Shown in pieces: positions 1 to 5,448 of a DNA stretch of 5,970 bases (the first letter of the stretch is position 1; each line of letters begins with the position of its first letter). The stretch comes from Kiritimatiellia bacterium (GTDB lineage: Bacteria; Verrucomicrobiota; Kiritimatiellia; RFP12; UBA3636), in the NCBI GenBank assembly GCA_017476965.1, contig JAFUXX010000430.1:1-5970 (forward strand), written 5' to 3'. A program made the translations under genes and the position numbers. The notes beneath the pieces were generated by a model. The model made no database searches, had not been told where the DNA came from, and worked only from the letters and a program-made list of their open reading frames with translations.

Positions 1-2
1 CG

Positions 3-863
3 CCGGCCGACCCGGCGCGCGCCGTCACGCTGCGCCTCGCCGACTTCGCCTTCCTGAAGGCCGCGCCGGACTGGGCGCACACCAACGCCATGGTGCGGCT
101 CGGCGCGCGCGCCCCCGCGAACAACAACCGGGCGCCGGGGAGCGTCTACGGATTCTACGGCGGCAACCTCGACGGCGCCGGGCGCGCGACCGGCATCGCC
201 ATCGAGTCGGGGCGCGAGACGCGCGTCCAGAACGTCGCGATCAAGCGCTGCCACGTCGGCATCCACGTGACGAAGGGCGCCAACGGCGGATCGGCCGACT
301 GCGACGTGCGCGACATCGACATGACCGGAAACAACGAGCCGGGGTCGGTCGGTCTCCTCGTCGAGGCGAACGACAACACCTTCACGAACTTCCGGATGAT
401 CGACTTCCAGACCGGCGTCGTGCTGAAGGGGGCCGGCAACTTCCTGACGAACCTGCACCCGCTCCTCTCGCGCGTCTCGAACCAGCGGTTCTTCGCGGAC
501 ACCGTCGGCTTCCGCGACTTCTCCGACAACAACTCCTACGTGCGCTGCTACTCCGACCAGTTCTCGACCGGCTGGCTCTTCGGCGCCAAGAGCGACAACG
601 CCGACCTCGACGGCTGCTTCACGTACTGGTACGACTCCGACCCGGGAAAGCGGCACACCGCGATCCGGTGCGAGGGGGCCTTCCGCGCGCTCGTGGACGA
701 CTTCTGGGCGGGCTTCCGCAACACGCAGGCGACGAACGCCGTCCTGCTCGTCGGCGAAGCGGGCGGCCACGGCGTCCTCCGCGACCTCCGCCTCCGGGAG
801 GACCGCCTCAACGCCGCGGACGACGCCTTCCGCGATTACCTGACCGGACGAGTCCATCCCTAG
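3..863 (+). CDS. Right-handed beta-helix (pectin-lyase-fold) protein, C-terminal part
   Basis: The reading frame is open from the left edge, so the start codon and any signal peptide lie outside; 286 codons remain, ending in TAG at 861-863. An internal ATG at position 90 is not a convincing start because the same frame continues upstream with coding-like residues (VTLRLADFAFLKAAPDW). The protein shows short beta-strand/turn repeats typical of parallel beta-helices: YGFYGGNLDGAGRATGIAIE (about residues 49-68), TRVQNVAIKRCHVGIHV (73-89), VGLLVEANDNTFTNFRMIDF (116-135) and TGVVLKGAGNFLTNLHPL (137-154). A Trp/Tyr-rich segment follows (YSDQFSTGW, FTYWYDSD, 183-213). This resembles pectate-lyase superfamily and tailspike-like secreted proteins, whose members are polysaccharide lyases, glycosidases or non-enzymatic binders. 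I cannot assign catalytic residues, so enzyme activity is open. The fold call is fairly sure; the substrate is unknown. Confidence 0.75.
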   Translation, partial: PADPARAVTLRLADFAFLKAAPDWAHTNAMVRLGARAPANNNRAPGSVYGFYGGNLDGAGRATGIAIESGRETRVQNVAIKRCHVGIHVTKGANGGSADCDVRDIDMTGNNEPGSVGLLVEANDNTFTNFRMIDFQTGVVLKGAGNFLTNLHPLLSRVSNQRFFADTVGFRDFSDNNSYVRCYSDQFSTGWLFGAKSDNADLDGCFTYWYDSDPGKRHTAIRCEGAFRALVDDFWAGFRNTQATNAVLLVGEAGGHGVLRDLRLREDRLNAADDAFRDYLTGRVHP

Positions 864-965
864 CGCGCCGTCGTCCGAGACGCCAAGCCGCCCAGTGACG
901 CTCGGCCCCCGCCGCGCGCAGGATCACGAGCGGCGCGCCATCCTTCCTTTCTTTCTTCCGGGTTG
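864..965. other. Spacer downstream of the beta-helix gene with a pyrimidine tract
   Basis: No coding is supported here. It contains a short AGGAT (919-923)/ATCCT (940-944) inverted repeat enclosing the palindrome GGCGCGCC (932-939). A 19-base run of only C and T (941-959) follows. The stem plus pyrimidine run could be a weak terminator of the beta-helix gene, but the pairing is short. Confidence 0.25.
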
Positions 966-974
966 TGCTAGAAT
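966..974 (+). promoter_or_regulatory. Extended -10 promoter upstream of small ORFs
   Basis: TGCTAGAAT is a good extended -10 (TGn plus TAGAAT, 5 of 6 to consensus). No convincing -35 exists at 17 bases upstream; that position falls in an uninterrupted pyrimidine tract (941-959). The predicted start point, about seven bases after the -10, is 981-982, exactly at the ATG at 982, so any transcript would be essentially leaderless. The same TGn extended -10 layout recurs at both promoters of the divergent region (2600-2608 and 2704-2712), which supports it. Confidence 0.5.
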
Positions 975-981
975 CCGGGAT

Positions 982-1172
982 ATGACCGCGAAGAATCGTG
1001 CCACCGGCCGGGACGCTCCGCCGTCCGGCCCCTCCCTCCGCCAAGCCGCCCGCGCGCCGGCGGTGCCGTCCCGCTGTGCGAAATCAAGCCCTGCCTCGAC
1101 GAAAGCTTCTGCGCGACAGCCTTCAAGCCCGCGAACCAGAACATCCCCCTCGAAAAGCGCACGGCCCGATGA
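982..1172 (+). CDS. Putative small Cys-containing peptide with a frame switch
   Basis: No single ATG-started frame explains this stretch. From the ATG at 982 the frame reads MTAKNRATGRDAPPSGPSLR and has G/C-rich third positions until about 1070, then becomes non-coding-like. The frame starting one base earlier takes over with strongly G/C-biased third positions from about 1074 and reads LCEIKPCLDESFCATAF, then KPANQNIPLEKRTAR and a TGA at 1170-1172. The second part has three cysteines (C-x4-C-x5-C) and looks like real protein. Joining the two parts needs a -1 shift near 1065-1073 (a lost base, a sequencing error or programmed frameshifting); otherwise the second part begins at a non-standard codon, since that frame has no ATG, GTG or TTG after its stop at 969-971. 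I do not recognise the family. The 3' end of the frame is more reliable than the 5' end. Confidence 0.35.
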
Positions 1173-1190
1173 TGCCTGTGGCCACGAACT

Positions 1191-1196
1191 AGGAGG
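1191..1196 (+). promoter_or_regulatory. Strong ribosome binding site (AGGAGG)
   Basis: AGGAGG, a perfect anti-16S match, sits seven bases before the ATG at 1204. It is the best Shine-Dalgarno sequence in the window and is what fixes the start of the 35-codon ORF. It overlaps the stop (1190-1192) of a six-codon ORF, ATG at 1172, which itself overlaps the preceding TGA. That chain is suggestive of translational coupling, but such a tiny ORF could be chance. Confidence 0.6.
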
Positions 1197-1203
1197 TCGC
1201 GCG

Positions 1204-1311
1204 ATGGACGGCCTCCAGCCCGACGCCCACATCGCCTGGCGCGACGCCCACTGGGAGTCCGACCTCGCCGCCGCCCGCGCCGCCGGACAAGCGATGGCGC
1301 AGAAAGTTTGA
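1204..1311 (+). CDS. Small 35-residue protein of unknown function
   Basis: The start is set by the AGGAGG at 1191-1196. The product is 35 residues beginning MDGLQPDAHIAWRDAHWESD, followed by an Ala-rich helix and ending QKV before TGA at 1309-1311. Almost every codon up to residue 30 ends in G or C, the same bias as the long genes here, which argues for real coding. The frame is open upstream to 895, but the upstream part has poor codon usage and lacks a ribosome binding site, so the long version is rejected. The H-I-A-W-R-D-A-H-W-E-S-D-L-A-A-A-R pattern faintly recalls the first helix of thioredoxin-like domains (W..DW..AL..A...GK), but no CxxC follows, so that is only a resemblance. It may be a complete microprotein or the stub of a decayed gene. 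It ends just before a hairpin and convergently with the regulator gene. Confidence 0.55.
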   Translation: MDGLQPDAHIAWRDAHWESDLAAARAAGQAMAQKV

Positions 1312-1312
1312 A

Positions 1313-1345
1313 GCCGCCTGCGCCGCGTCCCGCGGCGCGGCGGGC
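1313..1345. terminator. GC-rich hairpin between convergent genes, possible bidirectional terminator
   Basis: CGCCGCG (1321-1327) and CGCGGCG (1331-1337) form a perfect seven-base-pair stem with a TCC loop. The flanks GCCGCC (1313-1318) and GGCGGGC (1339-1345) can extend it with a bulge. It begins one base after the small ORF's TGA and ends at the first base of the regulator's stop codon (complement of 1345-1347), so it serves both strands. There is no real T-run: the minus-strand exit reads TTCAAACTTT and the plus-strand exit has none. Intrinsic termination is plausible only for the minus strand, and weakly. Confidence 0.4.
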
Positions 1346-2574
1346 TACTCGACCGGGGCGTCGCGGTGCAGCCGGCGCCAGTCGCGCATCGAAAACCCGG
1401 TCTCCTTCTTGAACAGCACCGACAGGTGGCTGTTGCAGCGCACCCCGACCGCGGCCGGGATTTCGCCGATCGGCATCGTCTCCTTTTCAAGCAGCCGCTT
1501 TGCGCGCTCGATCTTGGCCGAGAGCACGAAGCGCCGCACGGACACTCCCAGCTTTTCGCGGAACTTCTTCTCGGCGTAGCGCCGCGAACAGCCCGCCGCC
1601 GCGGCCACGGCCCCAACGTCGCACCGCCCGGACGCGCCGTGCGCGCGGATGAATGCGACGGCCTTGCCCAGGACCGGATCGCTCATCGCGTCGTAGCCCG
1701 TCGAGCCGCGCGTCTCCACGGAGAGCGGCTCCTCCACCACGGCGTCGCGCGGCACGGGCCTGCCGTGCATCAAGTCGTCGAGCATGGCGGCCAGGTGCAG
1801 GCCGCGCCTGTAGCCGCCCGTGCGGATGCTCGAAAGGGCCGGGACGCACGCATTGCAGATGATCGGGTCGTCGTCCACCCCCAGCACCGCGATTTCCTCC
1901 GGCACGGACAGCCCGGCGCGGATGCAGGCGTCGAGCACCAGCATCGCGCGGCCGTCCATCGCGGCGAATACCGCGGCCGGGCGCGGCAGAGAGCGCAGGA
2001 AACGGATCATCGACGGGCGCTCCGCGGTCCAAGACCGCTTCGCGCGCGCCGGCCACGGGCCGTCGAAGACCGCAGCGGAATGTCCGGCCTTGGCCAGCGC
2101 TTCGACGAACCCGGCGCGCCTCTCGGCGCTCCAGTACATCCCGCAAGGTTCGCCGACATACGCGAACGAGCGGTACCCGCGCCCGAGGAAGTACCGCGCG
2201 GCCATCGCGCCCACGGCGCGCGAATCCATCCGCACGCACGGGCACGAGGCCAGCGGGGCCTTCTCTTCCCGCATTTCGGGAAGCGGCTCGGCGAGGACGA
2301 CGGGGACTCCCAACGCCGCGATTTGCCGCGCACGCCGCCGCGACAACTGGTGCGCGACGACGGCGTCCACGCCCATCGCGGAAAGGTCCAGCGCCTGCTC
2401 GCCAGGCCGCCCTTCGGGAAACACCAAGCGCCACGGCCCGTGCGCGGCGGCCCAGTCCAGGATCCCGCGGTACGTCGTGCGCGACCCCTTGAGCCCCGGC
2501 GTGAAAAGCAAGGCCACCACCGGCACCTTGGCCGCCGCGCCGCCGGCCGGAACGTTTGACGAAGACGGTTGCAT
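1345..2574 (-). CDS. XylR-type transcriptional regulator (LacI-like sensor plus AraC HTH)
   Basis: A cytoplasmic DNA-binding regulator of 409 residues, close to the usual length of the XylR subfamily. Residues about 16-285 form a periplasmic-binding-protein/LacI-like sugar sensor, seen in VPVVALLFTPGLKGSRTTYR (17-36), the FAYVGEP segment (137-143) and the classic GLSVPEEIAVLGVDDDPIIC (221-240) followed by PALSSIRTGG. Residues about 300-405 are an AraC-family domain with two helix-turn-helix motifs: DVGAVAAAAGCSRRYAEKKF (319-338) and PIGEIPAAVGVRCNSHLSVL (368-387), then FKKETGFSMRDWRR. There is no N-terminal LacI-type helix-turn-helix. The ATG at 2574 is preferred over the upstream one at 2628, because 2628 lies at the -35 of this gene's own promoter while 2574 has AAGGGA eight bases upstream. 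In the best-studied relative, E. coli XylR, the ligand is xylose; here the ligand is not predictable. It is divergent from the secreted-protein operon, which it probably controls. Confidence 0.9.
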   Translation of the reverse strand: MQPSSSNVPAGGAAAKVPVVALLFTPGLKGSRTTYRGILDWAAAHGPWRLVFPEGRPGEQALDLSAMGVDAVVAHQLSRRRARQIAALGVPVVLAEPLPEMREEKAPLASCPCVRMDSRAVGAMAARYFLGRGYRSFAYVGEPCGMYWSAERRAGFVEALAKAGHSAAVFDGPWPARAKRSWTAERPSMIRFLRSLPRPAAVFAAMDGRAMLVLDACIRAGLSVPEEIAVLGVDDDPIICNACVPALSSIRTGGYRRGLHLAAMLDDLMHGRPVPRDAVVEEPLSVETRGSTGYDAMSDPVLGKAVAFIRAHGASGRCDVGAVAAAAGCSRRYAEKKFREKLGVSVRRFVLSAKIERAKRLLEKETMPIGEIPAAVGVRCNSHLSVLFKKETGFSMRDWRRLHRDAPVE

Positions 2575-2582
2575 GCAACGAT

Positions 2583-2588
2583 TCCCTT
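2583..2588 (-). promoter_or_regulatory. Ribosome binding site of the regulator gene
   Basis: On the minus strand the sequence reads AAGGGA, then eight bases, then the ATG at 2574. It decides the start in favour of the 409-residue form and leaves a 5' leader of only about 19 bases from the predicted transcription start near 2593. Confidence 0.5.
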
Positions 2589-2602
2589 TTGCGCCGCAAA
2601 AG
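2586..2602. promoter_or_regulatory. Perfect 17-base palindrome over the regulator's -10/start (candidate operator)
   Basis: CTTTTGC-GCC-GCAAAAG is a perfect inverted repeat with seven-base arms. It overlaps the last three bases of the -10 (2600-2602) and the predicted start near 2593. Because transcription would begin inside it, it cannot be a full RNA hairpin of this transcript, so a DNA-level operator is more likely. AraC-type domains often bind direct repeats, but a symmetric dimer or another regulator could use this site. Confidence 0.5.
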
Positions 2603-2628
2603 ATACCACGCGCCGGAAAAAACGGCAA
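2600..2628 (-). promoter_or_regulatory. Promoter of the XylR-type regulator gene
   Basis: On the minus strand, -35 TTGCCG (plus-strand 2623-2628; 4 of 6 to TTGACA), an exact 17-base spacer and -10 TATCTT (2600-2605; 4 of 6) preceded by TGG (2606-2608), giving an extended -10. The predicted start is near 2593. Two inverted repeats coincide with its elements, consistent with repression of this promoter. Confidence 0.6.
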
Positions 2629-2638
2629 CGGTTTCCGG
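2613..2638. promoter_or_regulatory. Inverted repeat CCGGAAA/TTTCCGG centred on the regulator's -35
   Basis: CCGGAAA (2613-2619) and TTTCCGG (2632-2638) are perfect complements separated by 12 bases. The centre (between 2625 and 2626) is exactly the centre of the TTGCCG -35 hexamer (2623-2628). A dimer bound here would mask the -35 of the regulator and would sit about 70 bases upstream of the rightward -10, a reasonable activator position. Inferred operator; the symmetry itself is seen directly. Confidence 0.45.
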
Positions 2639-2703
2639 TTCGCCCAGTTCCCGAACAGGAAAATGTTTTTTCGTATCCGTCAGTTTCACCGACCCGCGCC
2701 AAG

Positions 2704-2712
2704 TGGCATAAT
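2704..2712 (+). promoter_or_regulatory. Extended -10 promoter of the DNRLRE operon
   Basis: TGGCATAAT combines the TGn extension with CATAAT (5 of 6 to consensus). The hexamer 17 bases upstream, TTTCAC at 2684-2689, is a poor -35. A good -10 with a poor -35 is the usual arrangement of activator-dependent promoters and fits control by the divergent AraC-type regulator. The predicted start is near 2719, leaving a leader of about 50 bases. Confidence 0.55.
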
Positions 2713-2716
2713 TCAA

Positions 2717-2753
2717 GTGCGGCGCGACCCCAGTCGGGGCCGGTGCGCCGCAC
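2717..2753 (+). promoter_or_regulatory. Strong 5'-leader hairpin in the DNRLRE mRNA
   Basis: GTGCGGCGC (2717-2725) pairs perfectly with GCGCCGCAC (2745-2753), and inside it CCCC (2728-2731) pairs with GGGG (2736-2739) around an AGTC loop. The outer stem begins within two bases of the predicted transcription start and ends three bases before the purine-rich GGAAAA that precedes the ATG. No T-run follows, so it is not an obvious attenuator. It may stabilise the 5' end, or in DNA form act as a protein-binding site; I match it to no known riboswitch class. Confidence 0.5.
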
Positions 2754-2768
2754 GCGGAAAACAAAACG

Positions 2769-5441
2769 ATGAAAAACACGACTTTCCCGAACGCGATGCG
2801 CGGCCGCGGCTTTGCCGCCGCCGTTTTTCTGGTTGCGGCCGCTTGCGCCGCGCCGCTCCGCGCGGACGACGCGGAGTGGACGGAGCGCCGCCCCGTCGCC
2901 GACACTTTCGTGAACTACAACTCGACCGCCGCGACGTACGGCTCCAACGAGGGCATCGTCGTCGGCAACGGCCGCGAGGGAGTGCTGAAATTCGACGTGT
3001 CGGACCTCGCCGGCGTCACGGCCGCGAAGGTGCGGTTCCGGATCACGCAGTGCGGCACGGCGGAAGGCGCGGTCTGGCCGCTCTTCTTCCGCGTCATGCG
3101 CGACACGGACTGGAACGAAGCCTCGCTCGCCTGGAATTCCCTTCCCGACGAATTCCGCGTGGCTCCTTCGCCCGCGCTCCTGCCGGACGATCCTTCGCTC
3201 GCCGGTTACGCCGAAATCCGGCCCGGCTCTTCCGGCACGTGGCAGGAGGTCGACGTCACGGAGGCGGTGAAGGCCGCGGCGGCAAGCGGCGTGCTCTCCC
3301 TGCACGTCTACACCTCGTGGGGCTCGGGCAGCGCGGACACGACGCCGCTCGCCTTCGCGTCCAAGGAGAACTCCGACGCGACCCTCGCCCCGGTTCTCGC
3401 TTTCCAGGGCGCCGAGGCCCTCGACGCCGCGTCCGAGCGGGTCCTCTGGCCGACGGACGACACTTTCGTGTTTTCCGGCAATGCTTCCGGCAACTACGGA
3501 TCCGAAGAGTACGATTTCCTCGACAAGTCCGGCAAGCGCGAGACGTTCATGAAATTCGACATCTCGGGCATCCGGCGCGGCAGCGTCGATTCCGCGGTTC
3601 TCGTGCTGCGGATGTACTGGACAAGCGTGAACTGGTCCGCCGGCAACAACGTGCAGTACGAGCGCACGCCCAAGTCCGACTGGTCGGAAAGCGAATTGAC
3701 GTGGAACAACGCCGCGGAGCTCACCGGAACCGCCCCTGGCGCGGCGTGGCCTTCGACCGTCCCCGAAGGCGCCGTGCGCGGTCCTTCCGCCGAAGCGAAC
3801 CAGTACTATTCGATCGACATCGCCCCGCTCCTCGACCAGGCGCTTGCCGCCGGAGACTCCGTCCTTTCCGTCCACATCTGGCGCAACCCGGGCGACGGCG
3901 GGCGCTACATGGCGTTTTGGTCCAAGGAGGCGCCCGACACCGCGTACCGCCCGCGGCTGCTGGTTCAGACCGCTAAGCCCGCCGCCATCCTGTCGCGCAA
4001 GCCCGCCGCGGAAACGTTCGTTTCCGACTACAGCGCGGCGAACATGGACAAATCTTTCAGCGGCGGCACCTTCGCCCAATACGTGCAGATCGGCGCCTCG
4101 GGCAAGACAAAGCAGTACGCGACGATGCTCTTCGATCCGGCCGGTCTCGAAAACGCGGAGTTCGTGCGCTTCAGGATCCGCGCCAAGAACAACCTGGCCA
4201 AGGCCGCCGGAATACTCCGCGTCGCGGCGTGGACCACCGACGGCTGGAACGACGCCGCCCTGACGTACAACACCGTCTCCCCGTGGTTCCCGCAGCCAGA
4301 AACCGTCGCGGCCGGCACCGCGATCGACGGCGAAATCGCGTCGTTCGATTCTCTCCAGCCCATGAACTACCAGCCGTGGTTCGAGGCGGACGTCACCGCA
4401 GCCGCGCGCGCGGCCGCCGCGGCAGGGCGCAAGCTGACGCTCGGACTCTTCAGCAACGTCGCGTGGCCCGAGTTCCGCAAGGGCTCGTACGATGCGGCGC
4501 CGGCGGCGATTTTCTTCCCCGATCCCGACGCCGAATTCGGCGCGCGCGTCGTGGCGTCGCTCGACGAAACCGGCGACGCCCCCGCGCTCCGCCTGGAGTG
4601 GTCGCCCTCGCCCGAACCGGCGGAGTATTCGGTCGAGCGCAGCGAGGACGGAACTGCGTGGAAGACCGTCGCCTCCGGACTTTCCGAAGCGTCGTTCCTC
4701 GACCGCTCCGCAGAGCCCTGGACGCAGTACCAGTACCGCGTCACGGCGCGCGAAACCGCAAGCGGGGAAACGAAGAGCGTTGTCGAAACCGTGACGCTCG
4801 AAGCCCGCAAGACCGTCATGGCCTGCGCGGACACCTACGTGCGCAACGGTTCCGCCAACCAGGACGCGAGCTTCGGCACGGACGCTTCCGCCGTCCACCG
4901 CTATTCCGGCGCCGACAACGACGGCAGCACGCGCGAAGGGTTCATGCGTTTCGACGTGACCGAAATGCCGGAGCGTTTTTCCGCGGCCACGCTGAAACTC
5001 GACCTCGCCGGTCCGGCCGGCGCGCCGGACAACGCGAACGGGCGGCTCGATTTGCTGGAATACCCGGACTTCGAGTGGACCGACGAATCCGCGCCATCGT
5101 GGAACGACGTTTTCGGCAACGGCTTGGCGACGCCGAAAGCCCGCGCCGCGCAGTCCGACGCCAAACGCGAGGCCGAAACGCTTCTGGGCTCGTGGACCTG
5201 CTCCGAAGACGGGCCCTTGCCCGTCGGCTCCCCCGTGGAGTTCGACGTGACCGCCGCGGTCCGCGCCGCCAAGGCCGCGGGCAAGTCCCACATCACGCTG
5301 CACACCGCGGTCTACGCCACGACGGCCTGGAACTTCGGCACCGTGACGCGCGAGCGCGCGCAGGGCGTCTCCATCGCCCCGCGCATCGAGTTCGACCTCA
5401 AGAGCTGGATCGCGCATCCGTTCGTGTTGGTCGTGCGCTAG
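2769..5441 (+). CDS. Secreted multi-module DNRLRE protein with a fibronectin-III-like domain
   Basis: 890 residues. Residues 1-32 form a signal peptide (hydrophobic AAAVFLVAAACAAP, likely cleavage after LRA). Four diverged DNRLRE (CBM96-like) modules follow, at about 42-213, 226-400, 410-585 and 683-878. Each repeats a pattern: ADTFV/DDTFV/AETFV/ADTYV at its start, a FD(V/I/P) strand (FDVSDL, FDISGI, FDPAGL, FDVTEM), a W-rich stretch (DWNEASLAWNS, DWSESELTWNN, GWNDAALTYNT, EWTDESAPSWND) and DVTEAVKAA-like helices (DVTAAARAA, DVTAAVRAA). A fibronectin-III-like domain lies at about 597-678 (LRLEWSPSPEPAEYSVERS, YQYRVTA). DNRLRE modules occur in extracellular polysaccharide-binding and adhesion-type proteins; some related modules bind alginate. 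No catalytic domain, C-terminal membrane anchor or sorting signal is seen. The ATG at 2769 has only a weak GGAAAA (2756-2761) seven bases upstream; the alternative Met10 has none. It leads an operon with the gene at 5449. Confidence 0.88.
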   Translation: MKNTTFPNAMRGRGFAAAVFLVAAACAAPLRADDAEWTERRPVADTFVNYNSTAATYGSNEGIVVGNGREGVLKFDVSDLAGVTAAKVRFRITQCGTAEGAVWPLFFRVMRDTDWNEASLAWNSLPDEFRVAPSPALLPDDPSLAGYAEIRPGSSGTWQEVDVTEAVKAAAASGVLSLHVYTSWGSGSADTTPLAFASKENSDATLAPVLAFQGAEALDAASERVLWPTDDTFVFSGNASGNYGSEEYDFLDKSGKRETFMKFDISGIRRGSVDSAVLVLRMYWTSVNWSAGNNVQYERTPKSDWSESELTWNNAAELTGTAPGAAWPSTVPEGAVRGPSAEANQYYSIDIAPLLDQALAAGDSVLSVHIWRNPGDGGRYMAFWSKEAPDTAYRPRLLVQTAKPAAILSRKPAAETFVSDYSAANMDKSFSGGTFAQYVQIGASGKTKQYATMLFDPAGLENAEFVRFRIRAKNNLAKAAGILRVAAWTTDGWNDAALTYNTVSPWFPQPETVAAGTAIDGEIASFDSLQPMNYQPWFEADVTAAARAAAAAGRKLTLGLFSNVAWPEFRKGSYDAAPAAIFFPDPDAEFGARVVASLDETGDAPALRLEWSPSPEPAEYSVERSEDGTAWKTVASGLSEASFLDRSAEPWTQYQYRVTARETASGETKSVVETVTLEARKTVMACADTYVRNGSANQDASFGTDASAVHRYSGADNDGSTREGFMRFDVTEMPERFSAATLKLDLAGPAGAPDNANGRLDLLEYPDFEWTDESAPSWNDVFGNGLATPKARAAQSDAKREAETLLGSWTCSEDGPLPVGSPVEFDVTAAVRAAKAAGKSHITLHTAVYATTAWNFGTVTRERAQGVSIAPRIEFDLKSWIAHPFVLVVR

Positions 5442-5448
5442 CCCGGAA

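Noticed and set aside
1086..1172. The Cys-containing peptide as a possible peptide natural-product precursor
   Set aside because: No modification enzyme, transporter or leader-type sequence is visible nearby; three cysteines alone are not enough.
895..1311. A 138-codon continuous frame reading through the small-ORF region
   Set aside because: Codon usage is good only at 982-1070 and 1204-1311. The middle third reads as Ser/Arg/Thr-rich non-coding sequence, while the neighbouring frame has proper codon bias there.
1366..2559. A 397-codon plus-strand frame antisense to the regulator
   Set aside because: It is a His/Arg/Ala-rich shadow of the regulator, which has clear LacI-like and AraC domain signatures.
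2575..2628. An 18-residue N-terminal extension of the regulator starting at 2628
   Set aside because: The start would lie at the regulator's own -35 element, upstream of its predicted transcription start. The ATG at 2574 has a suitable ribosome binding site and gives the family's usual N-terminus.
1820..3976. A 718-codon plus-strand open frame crossing the regulator, the control region and the DNRLRE gene
   Set aside because: It lies antisense to the regulator and out of frame with the DNRLRE gene, is Arg-rich and low in complexity, and passes through both promoters.
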